Positions 25,082-34,560 are shown, numbered from the stretch's first letter. The stretch is 64,000 bases of DNA from Theionarchaea archaeon (GCA_018992685.1 JACVGT010000019.1:62001-126000); one strand, 5' to 3'. Made by a program: numbers and translations. The notes: generated by a model not told the origin, from the letters alone.

Positions 25082-27430
25082 TTATCTTCTTATTCTTACG
25101 GCAGCACCTAACAGCATAAGCAGTCCAACCAGGGTCGTTCCCAGACAGCTGCTGGCGTTGCTGACCTCGCACGTGACAGAGTCTTCAGTCTCGTACACAC
25201 CATCAACGTATCCCTCGGCCTTTACAGTGTGGTCACCATCGGAGTATGCGGTGGTATCCCAGCTGTACTGGAAGGGTGCTGATGTGTCTTCTGCCTTGTA
25301 CGTACCATCAATGTACCACTTGACAGAGTCGCAGTTACTGGATGCAGTACAGGTAACAGTGTCAGAGACTGTCTCTCCTGACGTTGGGTCGGTGACAGTT
25401 ACGTAGTACTCCACTTCATTGTCCACCGTGACGGTGACTGAGTCACTGTCTTTCAGTGAGCCAGACACGTAGCCCTCGGCAAGTACGGTGTGGCTGCCCT
25501 CAGAGTATGAGGTAGTATCCCAGGTGTAGTCGAAGGGTGATGCTGTGTCATCCTTTACCAGTGAGCCATCGATGTAGAACTTGACTTCGTCGATTGATCC
25601 AGTAATGGATGTGGTAACGCCCACAGTTCCAGAAACGGTTGATCCGTTGGACGGGTTGGTAATAGTCACTGAGTCAGGTGGCGGAGTTGTTCCTCTCTGG
25701 GTAAGGCAGGGTGACTCGGGGTCTCCTACCAGATTTCTCTCGTAGAAGCACCATCTGTAGGTGGTGTTGCTGCTGGCGGAAGATGCTAGGTAGCTTCTTG
25801 CCTTGTTCAGCATATCACCGAGCTTCTCCTGACCATCACTCCAGCAGGCTCTGAACTCAGCAATACAGAACTCACCAGAGTATGTACATGCATTCAGAGT
25901 GGAGAACCAGCCATAGTTGTCATTGTAGATTGCTGCAATTGCACCATTGTTGGCGTCCATGACGTATGCTTCTGCTAGGCAGTCGTCAGCCTCAATCTGT
26001 CCTGTAATACAGGCAACACTGGTGGTCCAGGGCCAGAAGGTGTTGGTCATGCTGGCGACATTTGAGTTGTACCAGCTTACCGTACCGCCAACCTCGTAGT
26101 TGAGATAGTAGACGTTGGTATTTCCGTGTCCAATATGGGCCACTGCAATGGTGTCCTGAGCCCAGTGGGAGATCCACGCTGAGGTGGTAACAGTACCATC
26201 CTCTTCGAAGAGGTAGTCAATGTAGTAACCAGATGGAATGTAGTTGTCACACCCGTAGGCCAGGCATGTGGAATCGGGGCTGTTGTTAGCCTGCACTCTG
26301 GACTGGTGGAGCAAGACTCTCTCAGGCTTGGCAGCCTGTTCATAGGCGATTACCTTGTTGACAAAGTTCGAGGCCTCTGTTACACTCTGACAGGGTGCTC
26401 TTCCGACAGCAACCTCTGCACCGAAGTCGACCCCATCGCCAGTCTCACCATATGTGCTGTCACCATCTGAGTTGTGGGAACCATCCAGGTGCCCGAAGTA
26501 CATGTCAGCCAGCATATCAGAATCAGTGTATCCACCAGTGGACACGTAGAATCCTCTGTAGGGGACAGCAGAAACGTCTCCACCAAGCAGGACGTACTTT
26601 GTACCATTGTTGGTGTACTTGTCAATGATGAAGTTTCTCATCTTCATCGGTGTGTCTGTACCGCTGTAGTTTGAACTGATCCAGCTCACTGTGTAGACAG
26701 TTGCTCCGTTGACAAATCCGGCCTTGTGGGTAGCCAGGGTCTGGAATGTTGACTGCATGGTATCGTTGGTGATGATGATGTACTCTTCTGTTGCCAGGGG
26801 GACTGCGCCATCTTCGTATGTTACCAGGACTTCAGGGTTGTCCACGAGAGCCGAAACATCTGCCTTGTCAGCAGCCAGTCCTCTGTACAGCTTGTTCTTC
26901 ATACCCTTTCCGAACTGTACTTCTACAGTCATCTTTGGATAGAACTTCACTGTTCCAGACTTTGGCATGTACTGAACAGGGAACAGGTTCACCTTCAATA
27001 TGGCAAATCCCTTGACGTAATCTACACCGACAACCTGGAATACCTCGCTGGGGTACATGTTGTTGGAGCCGTAGATTGCCTCGTTCCTGCCAATAGTCAC
27101 GGGGGTGTCACTGTATGTGCAGGGCAGCTGAGCCCATGGGAGTTCGATTCCCTTCTGCACAATTGGCTGTCCGTGCTTTACCTTGACGTCCTTTAATTCT
27201 GCACCCTGTGGAAGCAGGATGCTCACTGCTCTGTAAGGTACCAAAGGCGCTCCGGGTTCCTCCCAAATCTGAGTGTCAGCTACCATGTAATCACCGCATG
27301 TTGGGCAGGCACTCATCTGGACCACTTCAAATGTGTAGTCCGCACCGAAATTGTCGTTCGTAGAAAAAGCTGCAGGCAAACTCAGACTTAGCATTATCAC
27401 GAGCGCTATCGTTATAGTTTTACCTTTCAT
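25082..27430 (-). CDS. Secreted gingipain-like cysteine peptidase (family C25) with Ig-like repeats and C-terminal anchor
   Basis: The 782-residue protein has a signal peptide (ITIALVIMLSLSLPAAFS), a propeptide-like beta region, and a C25 domain with strands VLLGGDVSAVPYRG and AEVAVGRAPC. The catalytic histidine lies in VAHIGHGN (about residue 430) and the cysteine in SVACITGQ (about residue 473). Two Big_3/Ig-like modules follow, each with a VKFYIDG or VKWYIDG strand and a WDTT.YS(E/D)G turn. The protein ends SSCLGTTLVGLLMLLGAAV plus basic residues, a sorting-type tail. It probably degrades external protein at the cell surface. A perfect GGAGGTGA site sits seven bases before the ATG, suggesting high expression. 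Confidence 0.9.
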   Translation of the reverse strand: MKGKTITIALVIMLSLSLPAAFSTNDNFGADYTFEVVQMSACPTCGDYMVADTQIWEEPGAPLVPYRAVSILLPQGAELKDVKVKHGQPIVQKGIELPWAQLPCTYSDTPVTIGRNEAIYGSNNMYPSEVFQVVGVDYVKGFAILKVNLFPVQYMPKSGTVKFYPKMTVEVQFGKGMKNKLYRGLAADKADVSALVDNPEVLVTYEDGAVPLATEEYIIITNDTMQSTFQTLATHKAGFVNGATVYTVSWISSNYSGTDTPMKMRNFIIDKYTNNGTKYVLLGGDVSAVPYRGFYVSTGGYTDSDMLADMYFGHLDGSHNSDGDSTYGETGDGVDFGAEVAVGRAPCQSVTEASNFVNKVIAYEQAAKPERVLLHQSRVQANNSPDSTCLAYGCDNYIPSGYYIDYLFEEDGTVTTSAWISHWAQDTIAVAHIGHGNTNVYYLNYEVGGTVSWYNSNVASMTNTFWPWTTSVACITGQIEADDCLAEAYVMDANNGAIAAIYNDNYGWFSTLNACTYSGEFCIAEFRACWSDGQEKLGDMLNKARSYLASSASSNTTYRWCFYERNLVGDPESPCLTQRGTTPPPDSVTITNPSNGSTVSGTVGVTTSITGSIDEVKFYIDGSLVKDDTASPFDYTWDTTSYSEGSHTVLAEGYVSGSLKDSDSVTVTVDNEVEYYVTVTDPTSGETVSDTVTCTASSNCDSVKWYIDGTYKAEDTSAPFQYSWDTTAYSDGDHTVKAEGYVDGVYETEDSVTCEVSNASSCLGTTLVGLLMLLGAAVRIRR
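25100..25690 (-). repeat. Two tandem Ig-like modules within the C25 peptidase gene
   Basis: Two stretches of about 85-90 codons encode the same pattern (TNPSNGSTVSGTV / TDPTSGETVSDTV, then YIDG, then HTVLAEGYV / HTVKAEGYV). They look like a duplicated surface-extending module. Confidence 0.8.
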
Positions 27431-27437
27431 GTATCTT

Positions 27438-27489
27438 TCACCTCCTATGAGATGTGTGTGTACTTTATCCCCTTTGTCTTTATAAACTT
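27438..27489 (-). promoter_or_regulatory. Promoter and strong ribosome site of the C25 peptidase gene
   Basis: On the minus strand a TATA-like AAGTTTATAAAGA (27477-27489) is followed by GGAGGTGA (27438-27445), seven bases before the ATG at 27430. Together they give a leader of about 25 bases. Confidence 0.65.
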
Positions 27490-27830
27490 TTCGGTTTTAA
27501 TTACGTGTGTGAATAAATCTCTCCGATTCTGCATACCAAAATCTAAACATATACATGTAGAGATCATCTGTTGACACAAAAGTCCGAATTTTGTTACATT
27601 AGGAAACTTCATCCTAATTCGAATAAAAGGAATTCTTTCATATTCCCTCTTTTTCTAAAGATGTCTGACACTGGTTCAAAGATCAGATTTGGGCTACCGA
27701 ATAGAACTTCTATTTTGAATAGAATTCCGAAATGTCTCCGTGACTCTGGAGCGAATTCTGGAAAATCCTCAAATACTCACTGTCGGACAGAGAGCAGTAT
27801 GAATGTGGAGTGTCTGACTGCACGATAAGT
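27490..27830. other. Intergenic stretch upstream of the C25 peptidase
   Basis: About 340 AT-rich bases contain only short shadow frames. I see no gene and no clear structured RNA. Confidence 0.45.
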
Positions 27831-29807
27831 CTACGAACTGAAGTTCTCGAGTATTTTTCCATAGATGGCCTTCTCTTTCCCCGAGCTCTTCTTGAACAAT
27901 TTTTCCACAATGAGCTCCGGTGTTGACTTTCCCACCGTTCCAAACACAGGTTGTCTGTCAACCACCAATTCTAACCGTTCATCCAGCCCTGTGGCTTCAA
28001 TGCCGTCGATGCGTGCTGTGGTCAATTCCGAGATCTCTTTCCCCAGGTGGGTAACCAGAGTGCACAACGCATGTTCGTTTTGAGCCAGAAATGTCAGGAA
28101 AGATGCGATGATTTTAGCCGCAGAGCCGGGTTCAGTTATCGCCTCCAGCTCATCAATGAGCACCAACTTTTTGGTTATTGACAAGGCCAGGGGAATCAAG
28201 CTTCTGATGGTGCTTTCAAAGGCGCCTGCATCCTGGCTCTTGGGCTTCCTCAGATAGATGATCTCTTCACAGATCGGGCAAAAACACTCCTCAGCAGGGA
28301 CAAAGAACCCCATCTGAGCCAGGATCTGGATATACAGTATAGTCTCCAGCAACGTGGTCTTTCCTCCAGAATTGGCACCTGTCAGGACCACCGTGCGATC
28401 CGAGGTTGCAAATTCATGGGGAGTCTTCCCAATCTTGTAGGAAACAGGCTGCGCATTCTTAATGGTGATGCTTGTCCCGCCTGTGAAGCTCAATCCAGTC
28501 TCCACAAAAGAGGGAGCAGTCATCTTATATTCAGAAAAGAACCTCCCGACAGCTAGCTTGAAGTCCAGTTCGTGCATGTCCCTCTCTTTTTCTAGGAGGT
28601 ATTCCCAGTTCTTGCCAACGCGGGCAGCATTTCGTGATGCTTTGAACTCCTTCAAGGCCTGACCTTTTCTGATGTCATCTTTCAGTTCCTCAATTCCATC
28701 CCTGTCAGCTTCAACAGGGTACGTCAGTTCGAGAGAGAATGGTTCTGCACGTATGCCAACCTTCTCAGTAACCTCCCTGTTGGCTTCACCTACCAGTCGA
28801 CCATACAGTGAAACAACAGAATCCGGGATGGATTTCCTCAGAGCCAGCACAGGGTCTGTCCGCATCTGCTGCATCATGGACAGGATCTCTTTTCCCTTGA
28901 GCTCAATCTGCTCCTGCTGCATAGCCTCATCAAATTGCCTGTTTATTCTGTCTTCCAGTTCAGCCACCAGAGCTTCAATATCGTACTCTTTGAATGAAGT
29001 TTTCTCCTTCAATGTTTCCAGAGCGGATCGAACCTCCTTTAATCGAAGATCCTCCTGGTGAAGGATCTCACTGATTTCACACATCAAAGAGATTGTTCTC
29101 TCATTCTCAGCGAATTTTTCAACCTCAAGTTCGGGAATAACTTCTTCAAGTGCAAAGTCGTCATACAGAAACTGCACATCAGAGCATTCCAGCAAGTGTT
29201 CATACAGGGCTGATTCTGCAGTATAAACATAAAACACCAGAGGGTACTGCTCTACGGCAGAAATATCTGCAGGGTCTTCCACAAGCAGTACATCACAATA
29301 TTCATTTTTCAGGTCTGCGTATACCTCAACCGAATCAACGACAATGACCCGATCCCTGTACTTCTTCTTTCTGGGTACTGTAAGAGGACTGAGGCGACGC
29401 AGGTTCTCCAGTAGCTGAGACACAGCTTCATCGGTGAGAAGCCTGACAAACTCAGCTGCCTCTTTCGAGTATTGAAGTCTCTTCTTAATGATATCTTCAC
29501 TGGTAACGGGGTAGTAGACCAGGATCCTGTTTTTTCCGTTCTGCGTACAGGGGTATTCCTGCAGTCTCTCCAGAAGATCCTCATAGACGTCTGAGGCATC
29601 GCCACACAGAATGTCCTGGAATTTCTCCCCTGTCTGTACCTCGTAGGCCTGACGCAGTATGCTGAGAGCTGTCTTCCTGCCCAGCCCGGGAACCTCCATC
29701 AACTTTTCGATCTCCAGATTCTCAACAATCTGTTCAGCAGAAGAGCCGTAGTACTCTCTGATCTTTCTGGCTATTCCGGGAGTAGTTACCTTGTCCAGCA
29801 TAATCAT
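27831..29807 (-). CDS. Archaeal MutS-like ATPase with N-terminal helix-hairpin-helix
   Basis: The protein has about 658 residues. It begins with a helix-hairpin-helix region (IEKLMEVPGLGRKTALSILRQ), continues with a long helical lever and clamp region (coiled coil near residues 240-300) and ends with a MutS-type ABC ATPase. The ATPase has Walker A TGANSGGKTTLLET, signature region QDAGAFESTIRSLIPLA, Walker B KLVLIDELEAITEPGSA and switch THLGKE. The mismatch-recognition domain of true MutS and the Smr nuclease of bacterial MutS2 are both absent. A role in DNA junction processing or recombination control fits. The ATG at 29807 overlaps the trmO stop (TGATG), in an operon with DNA ligase. Confidence 0.88.
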   Translation of the reverse strand: MIMLDKVTTPGIARKIREYYGSSAEQIVENLEIEKLMEVPGLGRKTALSILRQAYEVQTGEKFQDILCGDASDVYEDLLERLQEYPCTQNGKNRILVYYPVTSEDIIKKRLQYSKEAAEFVRLLTDEAVSQLLENLRRLSPLTVPRKKKYRDRVIVVDSVEVYADLKNEYCDVLLVEDPADISAVEQYPLVFYVYTAESALYEHLLECSDVQFLYDDFALEEVIPELEVEKFAENERTISLMCEISEILHQEDLRLKEVRSALETLKEKTSFKEYDIEALVAELEDRINRQFDEAMQQEQIELKGKEILSMMQQMRTDPVLALRKSIPDSVVSLYGRLVGEANREVTEKVGIRAEPFSLELTYPVEADRDGIEELKDDIRKGQALKEFKASRNAARVGKNWEYLLEKERDMHELDFKLAVGRFFSEYKMTAPSFVETGLSFTGGTSITIKNAQPVSYKIGKTPHEFATSDRTVVLTGANSGGKTTLLETILYIQILAQMGFFVPAEECFCPICEEIIYLRKPKSQDAGAFESTIRSLIPLALSITKKLVLIDELEAITEPGSAAKIIASFLTFLAQNEHALCTLVTHLGKEISELTTARIDGIEATGLDERLELVVDRQPVFGTVGKSTPELIVEKLFKKSSGKEKAIYGKILENFSS

Positions 29808-30121
29808 CAAACCGGTCTCAAGTCGATAATGGTGGAGTCTATCCGGGCTTTCAGCCCATGAACAATCAGGAGATTGCCTTCCACCGTGGCAAGTTCTGCA
29901 ATGTCAACGCCCAGGGGATTCGGTCTTCCTGTGTATTCTGTTGCAAAGACTCCTCGCTGCTCGTAGAAGGGCTTGTTCTCAGGATTCTGAACCCAGTATA
30001 TGACCATGACTTTGTGATGGCTATCCAATCCAGCGAGCTGTTCTTCATATTCTTTATCTATGAGCAATTTGAAGGTATCTCCTTCGATTTCGATGATTTT
30101 TCCAATGGATTTCAGCTGCAT
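29807..30121 (-). CDS. TrmO/TsaA-like protein (tRNA t6A methyltransferase family)
   Basis: The 104-residue protein has the UPF0066/TrmO signatures VIYWVQNPENKP, GVFATEYTGRPNPLGVDIAEL and VHGLKARIDSTIIDLRP. Bacterial TrmO methylates N6 of t6A37 in tRNA-Thr with S-adenosylmethionine. The archaeal short form lacks the C-terminal domain of E. coli TrmO, so the exact tRNA target is uncertain. It lies four bases after the ligase stop and overlaps the MutS-like start by one base. Confidence 0.85.
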   Translation of the reverse strand: MQLKSIGKIIEIEGDTFKLLIDKEYEEQLAGLDSHHKVMVIYWVQNPENKPFYEQRGVFATEYTGRPNPLGVDIAELATVEGNLLIVHGLKARIDSTIIDLRPV

Positions 30122-30125
30122 TCTG

Positions 30126-31760
30126 TCACTCTCCTAAGATCTCATGCAGTCGGTCTATGTCATCTGCTTCTTCCGGACTCTTGTCTTCTCTCATCCTGAC
30201 CACCCGCGGAAATCGAAGTGCATAGCCCGATTCATAGTTGGGTGATTTTTGGACTTCTTCATACGCCACTTCCACCACCAGGTAGGGTATTAACTTAACG
30301 GTCTTCCCCTTCTGTTCTATGATGTACGGGGTGAGCTTATCGGTCAATTCCTTGAACAGTTCATCAGTGATGCCTGTACCCACCTTGCCAATTTCCATGA
30401 AGGTGCCCTGCTCATCCCTGATCCCCAGGAGGAAAGAGGCCAGCCAGTGGGCCCTCCGTCCTTCTCCCCATTCAGCTCCAATGATGGCCAGATCCAGAGT
30501 CTCCATGGTCTCTTTAATTTTCAGCCATTTCTTCCCCCGAGCACCCGGCTGGTACACAGATTCCACATCTTTAATCATCAATCCCTCATGCCCCATCTTG
30601 ATTGACTGGTTGAAGAACTCCTGAGCCTCTTCAACATCCTCTGTAACCAGAACGGTAGATATCTGAGCTGATGCTCCTTCCCTGACGAGAGCCTCCAGGA
30701 CTTCGCGTCTCTTTCTGAAAGGAAAATCAAGGAGGGGACCATCTTTGTACAGCACGTCAAAGACATACAGGCTCAACGGGATCTTCTCCATCATCTCCTG
30801 TATATCATATTTTCGTCTCAGTCTCCTCAGAACGTACTGGAAAGGACGGGGGTGATCATGTTCCATGGCCACAATCTCTCCTTCGACAATGGCATCTTCC
30901 ACAATACTCTTTCTCACGGCTCCCACCACATCGGGGAGGGCAGAGGTGATGTCCTCCAGCCTCCGGGAAAAAATTTTTATCTTCTTTCCCTTCTTGTGAA
31001 TCTGTGCCCTTGATCCATCATACTTTATCTCGCAGGATAAGAGATGCATGCGCTCTTTTGCCTCCTGGAGGGTGGCTACCTGGGCAAGCATGAACTTGAT
31101 GGGCCTGAAAAATGTTATGTCCAGCTTATCCAAATCTGCCACATTCTTCCTGGCTGTCTTTGCCACCAACCCGAAATCATTGGTCAGCATGTATGCTCTC
31201 TCCACCTGAGAGGGATCGCAGCCGAACCCCCGGGCTACAGCATCCCGCACAGTCCCTTCTCCAATGCCTGTGCGCATGGTGCCCAGAACAATCCGTACCA
31301 GGTACCGAGCTTCCTTTCCTGTAGCTGAGGAAAACAGATTAGACAAATACTTGAGCTTTTTCTCCTGAGAACGTGCTCCAGAAAACTCACTGAGCTTAGT
31401 CAATATTTCATATACATATTCAACAGATAACTCTTCTGAAAATAGAATGACCTGTTTTTTCTCATTGATGGCTCTTTCACAGGCTTTCCCCATGTCCCCT
31501 TCTTCTCTGACATATTCTTCGATCATAGATTCAGGGACACCTGACACGGTGGAAACTACACGGATTACCAGTTTGGTGCCTACCCCGAGTTCTGCATCCA
31601 TCCAATCAGGAAACACTTTCCCCAGGAGGAAGTAAACCACAACATCTAGGACATCTTCTGGACTCTCCTTCAAGAACTGGGAGACAATGTCTGTCATTTC
31701 CAACCTCTTTGTCGTGTCCTCCAGAGATTCATATACACTGATGAGTGTGGAAAACTTCAT
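30126..31760 (-). CDS. lig: ATP-dependent DNA ligase
   Basis: The enzyme seals DNA nicks using ATP and is the replicative ligase of archaea. It has an N-terminal DNA-binding domain, then nucleotidyltransferase motif I with the adenylated lysine in CEIKYDGSRAQIHK, motif III in LYVFDVLYKDG, motif IV GHEGLMIKDVES, motif V KWLKIKE and a C-terminal OB fold ending in RFPRVVRMREDKSPEEAD. The ATG at 31760 is preferred over 31784 because a TATA-like box at 31781-31790 ends just 21 bases upstream. It leads the lig-trmO-mutS-like operon. Confidence 0.95.
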   Translation of the reverse strand: MKFSTLISVYESLEDTTKRLEMTDIVSQFLKESPEDVLDVVVYFLLGKVFPDWMDAELGVGTKLVIRVVSTVSGVPESMIEEYVREEGDMGKACERAINEKKQVILFSEELSVEYVYEILTKLSEFSGARSQEKKLKYLSNLFSSATGKEARYLVRIVLGTMRTGIGEGTVRDAVARGFGCDPSQVERAYMLTNDFGLVAKTARKNVADLDKLDITFFRPIKFMLAQVATLQEAKERMHLLSCEIKYDGSRAQIHKKGKKIKIFSRRLEDITSALPDVVGAVRKSIVEDAIVEGEIVAMEHDHPRPFQYVLRRLRRKYDIQEMMEKIPLSLYVFDVLYKDGPLLDFPFRKRREVLEALVREGASAQISTVLVTEDVEEAQEFFNQSIKMGHEGLMIKDVESVYQPGARGKKWLKIKETMETLDLAIIGAEWGEGRRAHWLASFLLGIRDEQGTFMEIGKVGTGITDELFKELTDKLTPYIIEQKGKTVKLIPYLVVEVAYEEVQKSPNYESGYALRFPRVVRMREDKSPEEADDIDRLHEILGE

Positions 31761-31780
31761 GGGAAACGGTAGAAAACGAT

Positions 31781-31790
31781 TCATATAAAG
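31781..31790 (-). promoter_or_regulatory. TATA-like box for the lig operon
   Basis: The minus strand reads CTTTATATGA, 21-30 bases before the ATG at 31760. It overlaps a longer possible start at 31784, which is therefore unlikely. Confidence 0.6.
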
Positions 31791-31902
31791 GTTATGTGCA
31801 TGGGGATGGGGATTGCAGGTGGAATATTCTATATCTTCTCCTGGTGTCTTCTGTCTCGGGGTGTTTCTGAACCATGACGATCCGGCCTTGCCACTGGTTC
31901 AC

Positions 31903-32328
31903 TCATCCTGAGTAGGATTCAAGTGTTCTCCTATTCCTGAACCTGAAATAGAGAAGAAGGCACACGGTAGTATTTCCTACCAGGAGGAGGAAAAGTCTCT
32001 GTACGTCCGACGGTGCCACAAAAATAGCAAGATACACGCAAAAAACGATGACACAAAAAATGTCTACGTAGAATTCCAAAATGGCACCGAACCACAAAGG
32101 GTATCCTCCCCCGACTTTTCTCTTCCAAAAGTCATAGGAGAGTCCAAATTTCGTTCCCGTCATCATGAAAAATCCATTAATTATGCCGAAAATCGCCAAA
32201 GGAATCCCCGCAAGGAAAGGGCGGATTACTCTGCCCGTATAGAACTGAAGGTACAGAAAGATTACTAGAAGGCCAAATGAGAGACAGAGCGAGGCAAACC
32301 CAAATAACTTCCTGATTTCTGGCTCCAT
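31903..32328 (-). CDS. Four-helix membrane protein, tandem paralogue 1
   Basis: The 141-residue protein has four hydrophobic helices and a central charged loop (FFMMTGTKFGLSYDFWKRK). It shares length, the MMTG.K.GLSYDF loop, IVFCVYLAIFV and VQRLFLLLVGNTTVC with the gene at 32654-33079. The family is unknown to me. A TATA-like box (32349-32358, minus strand) precedes the ATG by about 25 bases. Confidence 0.7.
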   Translation of the reverse strand: MEPEIRKLFGFASLCLSFGLLVIFLYLQFYTGRVIRPFLAGIPLAIFGIINGFFMMTGTKFGLSYDFWKRKVGGGYPLWFGAILEFYVDIFCVIVFCVYLAIFVAPSDVQRLFLLLVGNTTVCLLLYFRFRNRRTLESYSG

Positions 32329-32358
32329 GAGGTAGGTTGATGAGTGAGAATAAAAGTG

Positions 32359-32653
32359 TTTCTATCCCCTCTTGTCTCCTTTTCTTGAAGAGACACATGG
32401 GGTGCTTGTTGGCTCAAGACGAGATATTCATCTCTCTCTGATTTGTGGTGGTAATGTGGCTCAAAGCCTTCAACTGAGTGAGTGTACTGAAATCCTGAAC
32501 ATTTAGATGGGCACCTGCCATAAAAGCACATTGAAATGTCAGACCTTTAGGTCAGACTATACGAGTTTACAGGTTTTCAGATTCGCCAAAATTCTTGAAT
32601 GAATTCCATTCTCAATCTCAAAAGGAGAAATCTTGCAGCCCATCTCGTTCTTT
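32359..32653. other. Intergenic region between the tandem paralogues
   Basis: No gene is supported in these 295 bases. The sequence shows no sign of a third degraded copy. Confidence 0.45.
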
Positions 32654-33079
32654 TCACCGTGAGTCAATGTAGGGCCTCTCATTGTCAAACCTCAGATAAA
32701 GAAGAACACACACAATAGTATTTCCCGCCAGCAACACGAATAGTCGCTGTACGATTGAATGTGTAACAAAGACGGCAAGAAAAACACAGAAAATGATAAT
32801 ACTCCCTATGACAACATACGACGTAAGAAGTGGTCCCAGCCATTGAGGCCACTTCAACCGGGACCTTGGTTTTCCGAAATCGTACGAGAGGCCCGGTTTC
32901 TTTCCAGTCATCATGTGGAGTCCCCTGATCATGACTGTGACACAAAGCAGGAGCAGGGGAGCAAGAAGTCGAAGACTCCATATCCCTGTATAGGCCTGAA
33001 GTAGCAGGACTCCTATGAGGAATGCGAAGGAAAAACACACAGCAGCAAACCCTGTTATCCTGGTGACCTGGGGTTGCAT
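32654..33079 (-). CDS. Four-helix membrane protein, tandem paralogue 2
   Basis: The 141-residue protein is clearly related to the preceding paralogue: LHMMTGKKPGLSYDFGK, IIFCVFLAVFV and VQRLFVLLAGNTIVCVLLYLRF occupy the same places. Four membrane helices are predicted. The TATA-like box (33100-33107, minus strand) is followed by a similar AAAAG.GTTTCTATTC run, so the promoter seems to have been copied with the gene. Function unknown. Confidence 0.7.
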   Translation of the reverse strand: MQPQVTRITGFAAVCFSFAFLIGVLLLQAYTGIWSLRLLAPLLLLCVTVMIRGLHMMTGKKPGLSYDFGKPRSRLKWPQWLGPLLTSYVVIGSIIIFCVFLAVFVTHSIVQRLFVLLAGNTIVCVLLYLRFDNERPYIDSR

Positions 33080-33290
33080 GAGTCATGTTACCAAGTATTC
33101 TTAAAAGAGTTTCTATTCCTATGTTGTGAGTTTCCTCCATGAACAAAGGTATTCGTCAGTCTATCAAGAAATTCAGAATCTCTATTGTCTGAAATTCTAG
33201 AAAAGGATTTACCTCCCAACACAAGGAGTTTACTTACATGAATATAGAATCAATAGTCACTCCAGAATATATAGAATGTATAGGCAAGCC

Positions 33291-33300
33291 TTTTATATAG
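33291..33300 (+). promoter_or_regulatory. TATA-like box for the FIST gene
   Basis: TTTTATATAG lies 28-37 bases before the ATG at 33328. AGGTGA at 33319-33324 is a nearby ribosome site. Confidence 0.6.
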
Positions 33301-33327
33301 GGTATCCCTTACCACTCAGGTGACATT

Positions 33328-34560
33328 ATGAAGGGTCCTTTAAGTATTGGAATTGGATTTAGTGACACTGGCGATGCTGAAAAAGCAGCAAAAGACGCAC
33401 AAGAGATGGCAGGAACGAAAATTGGCTTTGCTATTCTGTTCTCCTCCTCTCACTATGATCCCACCAAGGTATATGAGGACACATCCTCAGTGTTCAAAGA
33501 CGCAAACATCATTGGGTGTACGACAGCAGGCGAACTGTGCAACCTGGCAAAGAATACTACCACAGATTCTGTGGCTGTTCTGGGCATCGGTGGAGCTCGT
33601 ATGCGAACAGCAGTGGGTGTGGGAACTGGTCTCTCACAACGAGGAGAGCAGGCAGGTGCAGAGGCTGCTACTTCAGCGTATCAATCTTTGAATTTTGATC
33701 CTTATACCATGTTTGTGGGAATGATGCATAAGACGCCTCTTGACCTGGTTAAGATGAAGATGTTCTTGAATGTCATCATACCAGACGGTCTTTCTGCAGG
33801 GGAAGAGAATTTTCTGAGAGGACTGGTAACAGTGACAGGACGAAATTCTCCCATAATTGGCGGTTCTGCTGGAGACGATCTCGACCTGAAGAAGACATAC
33901 CAATTCGGCAATGGAGTGTACAGTGATGCAGGAGTCCTGGGAGTTATTACCGGGGGCATCAAGCTGGGAACTGCTATCGGAAACAGTTATGTCCCTGTCT
34001 CGGGGAAAGGAGCCGCAGTGACCAAGTCCAAAGGGAGAACAGTTCAGGAGTTTAACAACAGACCCGCAGGTGAGGTGATGAAAGAACTGCTGGGCGTTGA
34101 CGAGCTGACCTTTGACCTCAATGCACAGAAACCCCTGGGATTCAAGAGTGTGGATGTCTCCAATGAGTATGTGATACGCAGCATCAGCCAGGAGAACCCT
34201 GATGGGAGTCTGAATTTCTTTTCTGAGATTCCTCAGGGTGTGTACTTCAGCGTTATGGAGACTAACAAAGAACTCCTGGAAAAGCGATTCAGTGAGACAC
34301 TGAGAAAGGCTTTATCTGACGCTGGGAATCCCAAGGAAGTGGGCGCTGTGGTAGTATTCAATTGTATTTACAAGCACCTTGCCAACGTCCGGTGCGGGTG
34401 CAATGACTTTTCTGTCATACGAGAAGAACTGGGAAGGGATGTTCCAGTAATTGGGTTCAATACGTATGGTGAGCAAGGCTCAACCTCAGGAGGCGCAGTG
34501 GGACATCACAACCAGACCTCATCGCTCATGATTATTGGGAATGAGCTGGTATCACAGTGA
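33328..34560 (+). CDS. FIST-domain sensory protein
   Basis: The 410-residue protein has an N-terminal FIST domain (AILFSSSHYDPTKVYE, ANIIGCTTAGELCN, SPIIGGSAGDDLDL, GVITGGIKLGTAIGNSYVPV) and a C-terminal FIST_C domain (RPAGEVMKELLG, KPLGF, ... CNDFSVIREELGRDVPVIGFNTYGEQG). FIST domains are predicted ligand sensors, probably for amino acids or other small molecules. They often sit with kinases or cyclases, but here the protein stands alone. Such a sensor would fit a cell that lives on peptides. Confidence 0.92.
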   Translation: MKGPLSIGIGFSDTGDAEKAAKDAQEMAGTKIGFAILFSSSHYDPTKVYEDTSSVFKDANIIGCTTAGELCNLAKNTTTDSVAVLGIGGARMRTAVGVGTGLSQRGEQAGAEAATSAYQSLNFDPYTMFVGMMHKTPLDLVKMKMFLNVIIPDGLSAGEENFLRGLVTVTGRNSPIIGGSAGDDLDLKKTYQFGNGVYSDAGVLGVITGGIKLGTAIGNSYVPVSGKGAAVTKSKGRTVQEFNNRPAGEVMKELLGVDELTFDLNAQKPLGFKSVDVSNEYVIRSISQENPDGSLNFFSEIPQGVYFSVMETNKELLEKRFSETLRKALSDAGNPKEVGAVVVFNCIYKHLANVRCGCNDFSVIREELGRDVPVIGFNTYGEQGSTSGGAVGHHNQTSSLMIIGNELVSQ

